Assembly: GCF_004022485.1 (NCBI RefSeq)
Contig: NZ_CP034951.1
Location: 496,001-560,000, forward strand
DNA from: Aequorivita sp. H23M31
Lineage (GTDB): Bacteria; Bacteroidota; Bacteroidia; Flavobacteriales; Flavobacteriaceae
DNA length: 64,000 nucleotides
Reading direction: 5' to 3'
Position numbers and translations under genes: made by a program. A model generated the notes under the pieces. It was not told the origin of the DNA and made no database searches. It was given only the letters and a program-made list of their open reading frames with translations. Below, in pieces: positions 48,375-57,105 of this stretch. Every line of letters starts with the position of its first letter. Positions within the stretch are counted from its first letter, which is position 1.

Positions 48375-51293
48375 TCAATAATCAATCGCCTCATAGATAA
48401 CCTCCTGTATTTTACTGCGGAGATCGCTCTGGATTAATTTTCGGTTTTCAGCATCTGGGAAGGTTCGGTTGGAAAGAAATACATAAACAATTTCCTTATC
48501 CGGATCGGCCCACGCGAAAGTACCGGTGAATCCACTATGTCCAAAGCTTGTCATTGACACACACCCACAGGTTGGGCCGCTTGTACCCAACTGGGGTTTA
48601 TCGAATCCCACCCCGCGTCTTACATTTTTGTCGCAGAAATAACATTTATTGAATTCGTCAAAAACTTCGGGTTTAAAATATCGTTTCCCTCCGTAAAATC
48701 CCTTCCAAAGATACATCTGCATTATTTTTGCCACATCGTTTGAATTGCTAAAAAGTCCAGCATGACCACTCACACCTCCCAACATTGCAGCACCTTGGTC
48801 GTGTACATATCCTTGAACTTTCTGATTGCGAAAAATGTTATCCTGTTCCGTAGGAGGAATGTTCTCCTTTGAAAATTTACTTAAAGGAATATAAGTGGTA
48901 TAATTAGCTCCTAAGGATTCATATAAATTTTCCTGTACAATAAGTTCCATTGGTTTATGGAATTCCTTCTCGAAGTATTTTTTTAAAATGTAATAGGGAA
49001 GGTCGCTGTATTTGTATTCCAACTTTGGATTAAGGTCACTATCCCGAATAATATCGAAAATACTGTCCATATAATCACGGCGCATATAGAGGTTCTCGGC
49101 AACTTTTACATTGAAATCGCTTCCCGCTATATCGGAATAATATTTAGAAGAGACTCCGTTTTTTTTCTCATTAAGTGTATAACGATAAAACGGAAGCCAG
49201 GCTTTGAAACGGGCATAATGTGAAAGCATCTGAAGCAAAGTAATATTTGCTTTATTGGAATGTTTATAATCGGGTAACATCTCCGAAAGCTTGGTGTTTA
49301 GGGAGAGTTCTTTCTGATCTACCAATTCCATCACAATAGGAAGCGATGCCAGTATTTTGGTGAGCGAGGCCAGATCATACACATTGGTGTCCCTTACCGG
49401 AATCTTTTTATCATATTCGTGATACCCGAAATTTTTCTGATAGATCACCTTTCCCTTTCTAGCAACCAAAATCTGGGCTCCTGGAAACATTCCCTCCTTA
49501 ATCCCCTTCAGGGCCATGGAGTCAATCTTTCGCAGTTTATAACTATTCATCCCCACACTCTCAGGAGTACCGTATTGAAGTCTCTTTAAGGTTTTGGTTT
49601 TTAAATAGGTATTCACGGGAAAATCCTTACCTAAAGAAATCGGTAACTTTCCCAAGGCCTCTCGTGCACCAAAAATTAATTGGGCGGAAAGTTCTTGTGA
49701 AATTTTACTGTTCTGATAGGAAATTAAAATCCCCTCAATATTTGCGGTAGTTTTTAAATCGAGCATTGCGTAAGGTCGGGCAAAAACATCCAGAATCACA
49801 GTATTGGTCCGTGAAATTTCGTATAGCCATACCAATTCCTTATCCGTGAACTCAAATTTCTTCCAGGGGTTAGCGTTCGATTTATGGAATCCTACAATTA
49901 CATAATTGAATTCTTTCAGTTTTTGAACATATTCATCAAGACTATTAGCTTTCACCCATGTAACGGAGGCGTATTTTTTCAGTTCATTCAAAAAATATTC
50001 ACCTGAGTCGTCACCCAGGTTCACGTAAGCTATGTTCTTCTTTTCAAGATCTTTTATGGGTAAAATTGCCCTATCATTTTTGATAATAGTAAGCGCATTG
50101 GCCATTGCTTCTTCATAAAGCGCATCATCATTGACAGTATTTAAATTGTCGACTAAATAAGTTGTATTTACTGGTTTATAATGGTTTAAACCAACCTTGT
50201 ATTTGGCATAAAGTATTTTTTTTACCGAAGATGCCAGTCTTTTTTCGGTAATAATCTGTCCTTGATAAGCTGCTAAAAGAAAATCCACCGCTTTGGGCAC
50301 ATCCTCAGGAATAAGCAGTACGTCGTTTCCGGCAAGAAAGGCTGCCAATTCAATTTCGCCGGGATTTTTATAATTTGATGCTCCTTTCATATTGAGAGCA
50401 TCGGTAAATATTAATCCATTAAAACCAAGCTCCTCCTTTAAAAGCCCTGTAACTATTCTTGAAGAAAGTGAAGAAGGAAAGTTGTACTGCGGCTCAAGAG
50501 CCGGCACATTCAAGTGCGCAACCATAACCGAGCTTAGACCCTCATTTATCATTCTCCTATATGGATATAATTCTAGGGAATCCAACCGTTCTTTTGAAAA
50601 ATCCAAACTAGGGAGAGTTTTATGACTGTCCTTATCTGTATCGCCATGACCTGGAAAATGTTTGGCGCTGCCCATAATGCCAGCACTTTGCATTCCTTTA
50701 ATAAAAGCAATTGCCTTTTCCGTTACATTTTCCCTGTCTTCGCCAAAGGAACGATTACCGATAATAGGATTTTTGGGATTGGTATTAATATCCACCACAG
50801 GCGCAAAATTGATATGCACTCCCAAACGCTTGGCTTGTTCGCCGATCCGTTTGCCCACTTTCTGAACAATTTTATTATCCGTTATGGCGCCAAGGGTCAT
50901 ATTCCAAGGAAAGGCATAAGTAGAATCGAGTCGCATGGCGAGTCCCCATTCTGCGTCCATACCCACCATTAAAGGTACTTTGGCTAAGGCTTGAAACTCA
51001 TTGTTAAGCTTTGCCTGGCGCATGGGACCACCTTTGGAAAAGATAACCCCTCCAATATGATAGTTCGAAATTAGGTCTTTAATTTTATCGCTTTTCACTT
51101 TAGGGTCGCTGGAAAAAATATCCACCATAAAAAGTTGACCTATTTTTTCCTCGGTGGTCATAGAATCATAGATGCTATCGACCCATTTTTTCTGATTTTG
51201 AAAATCGTCCTTAACAATTAGAGGATTCCTTTCTTGGGAATAGAGCTGAAAAGAAAAGAGAATAGCAAAGCCTGCAAACAATAACTTTTTCAT
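48375..51293 (-). CDS. Glycoside hydrolase family 3 plus serine beta-lactamase fusion
   Basis: A 972-residue periplasmic or secreted protein: signal MKKLLFAGFAILFSFQLYS, an N-terminal GH3 catalytic domain (about 35-370) with GMDAEWGLAMRL and the NagZ-type motif GSAKHFPGHGDTDKDSHKTLP, a GH3 C-like domain (to about 570), and a C-terminal serine-hydrolase domain of the class C beta-lactamase family (about 590-972) with SLTK as Ser-x-x-Lys and YSD as the second motif. Such fusions in Bacteroidota are thought to trim or recycle peptidoglycan. The beta-lactamase-like half is more likely a peptidase or esterase than a resistance determinant. Confidence 0.9.
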   Translation of the reverse strand: MKKLLFAGFAILFSFQLYSQERNPLIVKDDFQNQKKWVDSIYDSMTTEEKIGQLFMVDIFSSDPKVKSDKIKDLISNYHIGGVIFSKGGPMRQAKLNNEFQALAKVPLMVGMDAEWGLAMRLDSTYAFPWNMTLGAITDNKIVQKVGKRIGEQAKRLGVHINFAPVVDINTNPKNPIIGNRSFGEDRENVTEKAIAFIKGMQSAGIMGSAKHFPGHGDTDKDSHKTLPSLDFSKERLDSLELYPYRRMINEGLSSVMVAHLNVPALEPQYNFPSSLSSRIVTGLLKEELGFNGLIFTDALNMKGASNYKNPGEIELAAFLAGNDVLLIPEDVPKAVDFLLAAYQGQIITEKRLASSVKKILYAKYKVGLNHYKPVNTTYLVDNLNTVNDDALYEEAMANALTIIKNDRAILPIKDLEKKNIAYVNLGDDSGEYFLNELKKYASVTWVKANSLDEYVQKLKEFNYVIVGFHKSNANPWKKFEFTDKELVWLYEISRTNTVILDVFARPYAMLDLKTTANIEGILISYQNSKISQELSAQLIFGAREALGKLPISLGKDFPVNTYLKTKTLKRLQYGTPESVGMNSYKLRKIDSMALKGIKEGMFPGAQILVARKGKVIYQKNFGYHEYDKKIPVRDTNVYDLASLTKILASLPIVMELVDQKELSLNTKLSEMLPDYKHSNKANITLLQMLSHYARFKAWLPFYRYTLNEKKNGVSSKYYSDIAGSDFNVKVAENLYMRRDYMDSIFDIIRDSDLNPKLEYKYSDLPYYILKKYFEKEFHKPMELIVQENLYESLGANYTTYIPLSKFSKENIPPTEQDNIFRNQKVQGYVHDQGAAMLGGVSGHAGLFSNSNDVAKIMQMYLWKGFYGGKRYFKPEVFDEFNKCYFCDKNVRRGVGFDKPQLGTSGPTCGCVSMTSFGHSGFTGTFAWADPDKEIVYVFLSNRTFPDAENRKLIQSDLRSKIQEVIYEAIDY

Positions 51294-51310
51294 ATTTATG
51301 AAGGCCTTTA

Positions 51311-51796
51311 TTATGATAAGAATCTACTGTGCCAGCTATCTTTCGCCGGAACTTCCCAATTTTCCTGATATTCGGATTTAGTATTAACCAGATTATTAAA
51401 AACGACTGTGTTTTTTGAAATTGATTTATCTTTTGCCATTTTTTTGAAGTCCTCCAAGGTTTTGTAGGCAATATATTCACCTGAGTAAAAGGTTACATTC
51501 ATTTTATCTAGTAGATCAATATCATATTTCTCTTGAAGAGACTGGATAAAATGAACGGAAGCATCAATACTACAACCTGAAGCAGAAGCATTTGCCTGAT
51601 TGAGCCCGATAACAATAAAACGATTATACTTAACTTCCAGGGCGGCTTCAAGCTCCGCACCGTGTGCGGTCCATTTGGTTAAAAACTCATTGGATTTCTC
51701 CGTTATCTCAGCAACTTCCTCATCGCTCAATTTTCGGTTTGCTTGATAGACCCAAACTCTGGAATCGTCGGGTAGATTTTTGAATTCTGTCAACAT
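51311..51796 (-). CDS. Conserved flavobacterial hypothetical protein
   Basis: A 161-residue cytosolic protein, no signal or membrane segment. Recognisable features: FKNLPDDSRVWVYQANRKLSDEEVAEI at the N-terminus and YNRFIVIGLNQANASASGCSIDASVHFIQSLQ in the middle, conserved with neighbours in flavobacteria. Database names for this family (such as ABC transporter ATPase) are unsupported: no Walker motif is visible. It sits 17 bp upstream of the GH3 fusion gene, so the two are probably co-transcribed. Confidence 0.82.
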   Translation of the reverse strand: MLTEFKNLPDDSRVWVYQANRKLSDEEVAEITEKSNEFLTKWTAHGAELEAALEVKYNRFIVIGLNQANASASGCSIDASVHFIQSLQEKYDIDLLDKMNVTFYSGEYIAYKTLEDFKKMAKDKSISKNTVVFNNLVNTKSEYQENWEVPAKDSWHSRFLS

Positions 51797-51928
51797 CGTA
51801 TTTTCTTTTTCATTTTTTTATACCTTCAAAGTAGTAGCAACTTACTTGAAGGTTCGTTTAATTTTTTTTGTGATATTTTTTAGCAGGGGAAGTAATTCTC
51901 CCCAATGCTAAAAAGATGTGTTATGATC

Positions 51929-51964
51929 CTCTTTTTGAAAGTGGCCGGCCACTTTCAAAAAGAG
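51929..51964. repeat. Perfect 36-bp palindrome
   Basis: The 18-base arms (51929-51946 and 51947-51964) are exactly complementary, with GGCC/GGCC at the centre and T/A runs near the ends; flanking GATC elements extend it with a one-base bulge. It lies between the stop of the CCG protein gene and the start of the 161-residue gene. Possible roles: terminator for the upstream Fe-S operon, or a dimer-binding site for the next gene's promoter. Confidence 0.93.
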
Positions 51965-51987
51965 ATCAAATTCTTTAATCGGAAGAT

Positions 51988-52779
51988 TTATAAATCCTCG
52001 GCGTTGGCGATCATTTCAGCAACGTCCATTACCTGAACCTTATTTTCTACATTTTTGGCTTTTACTCCATCGGTCATCATCATCATACAGAACGGACAAC
52101 CTGTTGCAATTATTTCAGAGGTGGTCTCCATGGCTTCTTCCGTTCGTTCCACATTTATATCCTTAGTTCCCGGCTCTGGCTCCTTAAACACTTGTGCTCC
52201 ACCGGCTCCGCAACAAAGACCGTTACTTTTATTTCGGCGCATTTCTACCAATTCCACATCAAGTTTTCTTAGAAGATCGCGAGGGGCTTCGTATTCACCA
52301 TTGGCTCTTCCCAGATAACAAGGATCGTGAAAAGTAATTTTCTTCCCTTTAAACTTACCTCCCTCAACCTTTAAACGTCCTTCATTAAGAAGGGATTTTA
52401 AAAATTGGGTATGATGCATTACTTCGTAATTACCGCCTAAACCCGGGTATTCATTTCCTATGGTATTAAAACAGTGGGGACAAGCCGTTACTATTTTCGT
52501 TATTCCGTAACTGTTCAATGTTTCAATATTTGTCATGGCCTGCATTTGGAACAGAAATTCGTTTCCCGCCCGTTTTGCGGGATCGCCATTACAACTTTCT
52601 TCTGTTCCCAACACGGCAAAATCTATCTTGGCCTTATTCAAAATTTTCACAAAGGCTTTCGTTATCTTTTTTGCGCGATCATCAAAGCTACCGGCACATC
52701 CTACAAAAAAAAGTACCTCCGGCATTTTGCCCTGAGCTGCATATTCAGCCATTGTCGGGACTTTTATTGGTTCACTCAT
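51988..52779 (-). CDS. CCG-domain Fe-S protein (HdrB/LutA-like)
   Basis: A 263-residue cytosolic protein with two cysteine-rich CCG modules: VGCAGSFDD with CPHCFNTIG and HDPCYLGR in the first, and LCCGAGGAQVF with TGCPFCMMM in the second. These bind 4Fe-4S or heterodisulfide-type clusters, as in HdrB or LutA. In flavobacteria this gene neighbours the membrane Fe-S gene (here separated by a small HAD gene), and the pair is thought to form an electron-transfer complex whose partner is unknown. A 116-bp gap separates it from the HAD gene. Confidence 0.9.
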   Translation of the reverse strand: MSEPIKVPTMAEYAAQGKMPEVLFFVGCAGSFDDRAKKITKAFVKILNKAKIDFAVLGTEESCNGDPAKRAGNEFLFQMQAMTNIETLNSYGITKIVTACPHCFNTIGNEYPGLGGNYEVMHHTQFLKSLLNEGRLKVEGGKFKGKKITFHDPCYLGRANGEYEAPRDLLRKLDVELVEMRRNKSNGLCCGAGGAQVFKEPEPGTKDINVERTEEAMETTSEIIATGCPFCMMMMTDGVKAKNVENKVQVMDVAEMIANAEDL

Positions 52780-52895
52780 TTTTTAAATTTTCAAGTTTCC
52801 TGTTTTTAAATTTCAGTTCAGGTTTAATCCCTCATCTTTCAGGTGCCCCAACTCCTAAAGGGGAGCTATGGAATTGCCAACTAGGATTGTATTTT

Positions 52896-53330
52896 TTAAT
52901 CTTCAAACACTTCAATCGTTATATTTTTTTCCACCAAGTCGGTAAATTTCCCTTTATAGCGAGTGGCTTTTACTAAATGGTTATCCACCCAATGATAATT
53001 TCCACCACGTGGTTTCCCCATTAAAATAGAATGGTATTTGAAGCCATGTTTATTTAACCAAGTTTCAGTAATTTCTCTATGAGCTTCCGTTCTGGAAGTA
53101 AAAAAACAGATTATATGGCCTTCATCGTACCACTTGTTTAAGGTTTTCAAGGCATCTGGAAAAGGTTCGCAGGTTATCATACGTTCTGGCTCCTCATTCG
53201 GGATATCCTCAGTGATGGTACCGTCTATATCGATTAAATAGTTTTTAACGCCTTCCGGTAGAATAGGACTTATATCATTGTTCCCTTCTAATTTATCCTG
53301 CAACATTTTTTCTATTTCCTCGGACTTCAT
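52896..53330 (-). CDS. Small HAD-superfamily phosphatase
   Basis: A 144-residue HAD-fold protein. Motif I is LIDIDGTITEDIP (nucleophile Asp and Asp+2), motif II FFTSRTEAHRE (Thr/Ser), then KPRGGNYHWVDNHLVKATRYKGK as the lysine/acid region. It resembles LNS2-type or polynucleotide-kinase-like mini-HADs. Databases often call flavobacterial copies phosphoheptose isomerase, which I do not support. It lies between the two Fe-S genes on the same strand, 40 bp from the membrane Fe-S gene, so it probably shares their transcript. Confidence 0.84.
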   Translation of the reverse strand: MKSEEIEKMLQDKLEGNNDISPILPEGVKNYLIDIDGTITEDIPNEEPERMITCEPFPDALKTLNKWYDEGHIICFFTSRTEAHREITETWLNKHGFKYHSILMGKPRGGNYHWVDNHLVKATRYKGKFTDLVEKNITIEVFED

Positions 53331-53369
53331 TCTATCTAATTTAAGAAACCGTTGTTCTCAATCCTCAAA

Positions 53370-54704
53370 TTAATTTTCATCTTTCCAATTCAAACGGTCC
53401 ATCTGATTATAAGGCCAAGGTGCACCGTTGTTTTCAATATTCGTCATAGCCACATTCAACTCTTGTGGAGCGGCTGATTGCTCCATTACCAAGAACTGCC
53501 TCATATCCATAATAATACCCATGGGTTCTATACTTACCGGGCAAGCTTCAACACAGGCATTGCAAGTGGTGCAGGCCCAAAGTTCCTCACGCAAAATATA
53601 ATCGTCTAGAAGTTGTTTTCCATCTGGCTTAAATTCTCCATTCTTGTCTATGTTCCTCCCCACTTCTTCTAAACGATCTCGCGTATCCATCATTATCTTT
53701 CGTGGAGAGAGCAGTTTGCCAGTAATATTGGCAGGACATACACTTGTGCAACGTCCGCATTCGGTACAAGTGTAAGCACTAAGCAACTGAAATTGATTTA
53801 AGTCCATAACATCACTCGCTCCAAACTTGGAATGGGCAGGCTCTGGAGCCCCTTCGGCAGGAGCTGCAAAAGGGTCAACGTTTGGATCCATCATCATTTT
53901 CACTTCATCTGTAACCGATTTAAGATTGGGGAATTTTCCCTTAGGGACTACCCTACCTAAATAGACATTCGGGAACGCAAGAAGTATATGCAGATGCTTT
54001 GAAAAGTATAGGTAATTCAGGAAAACTAAAATCCCGAAAATATGCAGCCACCAAGCCCCACGTTCAATCCCTACTAATCCATTTACAGAGACATTATCCA
54101 AAAGAGGCAGAAAGTATTGGCTAATGGGAAATGCACCAGCCTTAGTATAATGTTCAGGTTGTAATATCTGTAATTTTTGGTCTGCCGCATTCATGGTTAA
54201 GAAGAGCAGCATAAGGACCATTTCGAAATAAAGGATAAAGTTCGCGTCATTTTTGGGCCAGCCTTTCATTTCGCGTGCCCAAAATCTTTTTAATCTCTGA
54301 ATATTCCGTCGGGTCCAAAATAAGATGACCCCAACTAAAACAAGAAAAGCCAAGACTTCAAAAGTAGCAATGAGGAAATTATAAAGTCCCATCGGAAGTA
54401 AAGTGGAAAGAACGCGGTGGGTTCCAAAGATTCCGTCAATAACGATTTCTAATACTTCAATGTTGATGATTATAAAACCGACATAAACAAAAATGTGCAA
54501 CAGTCCAGGAACAGGTCTAACCACCATTTTCGATTGTCCCAACGCAATTCTAAAAACATTTGCCCATCGCTGGCCTTTGTGATCGGAGGCATCAACTTCG
54601 TGCCCCAGTTTAATGTTTCTGATGATCTTACGGATATTAAAGGTAAAATACCCAATACCCGCAGCGAGTAGAATTAAGAAAATAATATTTGGAATGTACT
54701 GCAT
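53370..54704 (-). CDS. Membrane Fe-S oxidoreductase (heterodisulfide-reductase-like)
   Basis: A 444-residue inner-membrane protein. N-terminal membrane helices (about residues 4-24, 66-95, 100-125, 150-175 and 210-235) are of the NarI/HdrE type that bind haem. A C-terminal ferredoxin domain has CTECGRCTSVCPANITGKLL and CTTCNACVEACPVSIEPMG, two 4Fe-4S motifs. It likely transfers electrons between a quinone pool and the soluble CCG protein encoded downstream. The substrate is unknown. It starts 4 bp from the MCE gene stop, so the genes are co-transcribed. Confidence 0.9.
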   Translation of the reverse strand: MQYIPNIIFLILLAAGIGYFTFNIRKIIRNIKLGHEVDASDHKGQRWANVFRIALGQSKMVVRPVPGLLHIFVYVGFIIINIEVLEIVIDGIFGTHRVLSTLLPMGLYNFLIATFEVLAFLVLVGVILFWTRRNIQRLKRFWAREMKGWPKNDANFILYFEMVLMLLFLTMNAADQKLQILQPEHYTKAGAFPISQYFLPLLDNVSVNGLVGIERGAWWLHIFGILVFLNYLYFSKHLHILLAFPNVYLGRVVPKGKFPNLKSVTDEVKMMMDPNVDPFAAPAEGAPEPAHSKFGASDVMDLNQFQLLSAYTCTECGRCTSVCPANITGKLLSPRKIMMDTRDRLEEVGRNIDKNGEFKPDGKQLLDDYILREELWACTTCNACVEACPVSIEPMGIIMDMRQFLVMEQSAAPQELNVAMTNIENNGAPWPYNQMDRLNWKDEN

Positions 54705-54707
54705 GAT

Positions 54708-55658
54708 CTAAATGTCAGGATTATCAGGAGCTTCGTATTCTCGGGCTCTTTTTCCAAAAAGCGAGAAATGCACATAGCGTTTTGGATTTAGTTTTAAGTC
54801 TTGTAACAGTTCCTCCAATTGACGGGATGCACCTTCAAGATTTTCATAAAGTTTTTCGTCCTTCAATAACTTTCCAATCGAGCCCTCGCCATTATCCACG
54901 CCACTTACAATTTTATTCATTTTATCCACAACCTCTTGTAGATCTGTCGCCAATTTGCCCGTTTCTAATTTTGATAAAGAGTCAGTTAATTGAGCAAGGT
55001 TGCCGGCGGTCTTATCAAGATTAGTAAAAGTGTGGTCCAATTTATCTGTATTATTTGCCAGAATATGGTTCAGATTTTCAGAAACGCCAGAAAAGGAATT
55101 CAATGTATTATTGAGGTTGACTATGGCTTCCTTAAGATTTTTACGGGTTTCGAGATCGATAATATCATTTACGTTTAGCAAAAGGGTATCCATAGTCGCT
55201 AAGGTATTACTCACTTTTTTCTCAATAGGTCCCAATGCTTTACTCACAGCTGTAAGCATACCATCCTCCACGTCTCCCACGAGAGTATCGCCACTTTTGG
55301 CAATGTTATGCGAATCGTATTGTGGAAAAATACCCAAGGATTTCCCTCCGATTAAACCAGCACTATAAATTCTAACAACACTATTTTTGGAAAACTCAAA
55401 GTCTTTTTCAACAGAAAATTTGACTACCAAACTTCCCTTTTCATTGGCAAAAGAGATATCCTGGACCTTTCCAACGGTAAGCCCGTTAATTGTTACGGGA
55501 GCAGCTATGGCCAAACCTTCCACGTTTTGGTATTTTACAAAAAACTCCCGGTTTTTTTCGAGCAGGTTGGTGCCTTTTAAAAAGCTATACCCGAATATTA
55601 GCAATAGAATAGCGCCAATGGCAAGAATCCCTGTTTTTACTTCTTTCGATAGTTTCAA
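54708..55658 (-). CDS. MlaD/MCE-domain lipid-transport protein
   Basis: A 316-residue periplasmic protein anchored by one N-terminal helix (VKTGILAIGAILLLIFGYSFL). The MCE domain follows (about 40-120: EGLAIAAPVTINGLTVGKVQDISF, VVRIYSAGLIGGKSLGI), then an amphipathic coiled region with repeated heptads (LNHILANNTDKLDHTFTNL). MCE proteins move phospholipid between membranes, normally with MlaE/MlaF partners that are not adjacent here. In flavobacteria it is kept next to the amidase gene, as here (54-bp gap). Confidence 0.92.
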   Translation of the reverse strand: MKLSKEVKTGILAIGAILLLIFGYSFLKGTNLLEKNREFFVKYQNVEGLAIAAPVTINGLTVGKVQDISFANEKGSLVVKFSVEKDFEFSKNSVVRIYSAGLIGGKSLGIFPQYDSHNIAKSGDTLVGDVEDGMLTAVSKALGPIEKKVSNTLATMDTLLLNVNDIIDLETRKNLKEAIVNLNNTLNSFSGVSENLNHILANNTDKLDHTFTNLDKTAGNLAQLTDSLSKLETGKLATDLQEVVDKMNKIVSGVDNGEGSIGKLLKDEKLYENLEGASRQLEELLQDLKLNPKRYVHFSLFGKRAREYEAPDNPDI

Positions 55659-55712
55659 ATGAGTAGTTTTAGATGATGGGCAAATTTAAGTGATAAATAT
55701 AACGAACTCCCA

Positions 55713-56846
55713 CTAATTGGCTTTCGATTTTAACACTTGGGAAACATTTACTTTTTTCCCTTCCTTAAAGGCTACAATGTAAGCGGAATCAAAACCTTTT
55801 TGCCGTGCGAAGGTTTTCATCATTTCGATTTTGTTATAATCCGAGGTCTCTCCATAATAGTACTTATATAATCCATCTTCCCTAACTCGCGACATCTCTT
55901 TTAATCCTTTGAAATTCTGAGGTTGCAAATCCAGTTTCTTACTGCTTGCCGCCAGTTGGACCTTGAAAATAACCCCTTTGTAAATATCTTCTTTGGTTTC
56001 CTCAATGGCTTTCTCCACTTTTATTTGTTCTATTTCCGGATCACGCAACTTTAGGTTGGTATTTGCTTCTGATAAACTTGAGATATACCTTGCAATAGCA
56101 TTGGAAATTTCACGGGCCATCTCGGTCTGTCCCTTTTCAGAATTAAGATAAGCACCCTCTTTCTTATTGGTCAAAAATCCTGTTTCAATTAAAACGCTGG
56201 GCATATAAGTGTTGTGCAGCACCCAGAATCCAGCTTGTTTCACACTTCGGTCATTTTGTTTTAAATTTTGAACAATATTATTCTGGACCAAACTGGCCAA
56301 CAGAATACTTTGGTCCAAATATTCTTCCTGCATAAGGACCATGCCAATAAGAGATTCGGGAGCGTTGGGATCAAAACCACCATATTTTTCTTCATAATTC
56401 TCTTCAAGATAAATTACCTCATTTTCCTTCTTTGCCACTTCAAAGTTTGCTTGGCTCTTATGAAGGCCTAGGACAAAAGTTTCAGTGCCAAAAGCTTGTG
56501 AACTATGGGCATTGCAATGAATGGAAACAAAAAGATCGGCATCATTCCTATTCGCAATTGCTGCACGTTCACGAAGTTCAAGAAACACATCGGTTTTACG
56601 GGTATAAATAACCTTAACATTTGGAATTTTTTCCAAGGCAGCTCCTGTTTTAAGAACAATACTCAAGGCAATGTCCGATTCCTTATATGCCTTATTGTGC
56701 CCCGTATTTCCTGAATCATGACCTCCATGACCTGCATCTAATACAACCACAAAAGGTTTTACAGGATTTTCGGCAGCAGTGGCAACAGGAAAAGTGAAAA
56801 ACAGACTTATAATTAATACGAAAGAGAAAATTATTTTCGTTTTCAT
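55713..56846 (-). CDS. N-acetylmuramoyl-L-alanine amidase
   Basis: A zinc amidase of 377 residues cleaving the amide between muramic acid and the peptide stem. Signal MKTKIIFSFVLIISLFFTFPVATA, then the Amidase_3 domain (about 30-260) with VVLDAGHGGHDSGNTG (zinc His), DLFVSIHCNAHSS, and VLIETGFLTNKKEG (Glu). A C-terminal SPOR-like domain (about 295-377: VIFKVQLAASS ... DGLYKYYYGE) probably binds septal glycan. The ATG at 56846 is chosen over one four codons upstream because it fits the signal. Divergent from lptD, sharing its promoter region. Confidence 0.92.
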   Translation of the reverse strand: MKTKIIFSFVLIISLFFTFPVATAAENPVKPFVVVLDAGHGGHDSGNTGHNKAYKESDIALSIVLKTGAALEKIPNVKVIYTRKTDVFLELRERAAIANRNDADLFVSIHCNAHSSQAFGTETFVLGLHKSQANFEVAKKENEVIYLEENYEEKYGGFDPNAPESLIGMVLMQEEYLDQSILLASLVQNNIVQNLKQNDRSVKQAGFWVLHNTYMPSVLIETGFLTNKKEGAYLNSEKGQTEMAREISNAIARYISSLSEANTNLKLRDPEIEQIKVEKAIEETKEDIYKGVIFKVQLAASSKKLDLQPQNFKGLKEMSRVREDGLYKYYYGETSDYNKIEMMKTFARQKGFDSAYIVAFKEGKKVNVSQVLKSKAN

Positions 56847-57105
56847 GAGATTATACATTTTTTGGTAATTCAGGTAGATAAGAATTTACGATTCCCGCTA
56901 ATAAAGGGTTGATGGCATTGTGCTAATTCGTGTTTCCTATTGAATTGAACGATTTATATAATTGATTATTATTTCAAAAAAGAACCAGGAAATGAAATTT
57001 CCGTGTTCTACAAATCAGAACTATTCTTTTTGTTAAAAATGAAATAGACCCACATTTTTCGAAAATCTCATTTAAAAAAACATACCCGAGAAAATATGTT
57101 TATTT

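Noticed and set aside
48067..48400. Short rightward frames over the ACGAC repeats upstream of bshA
   Set aside because: Not conserved in composition, overlap repeats and bshA antisense; no start signal.
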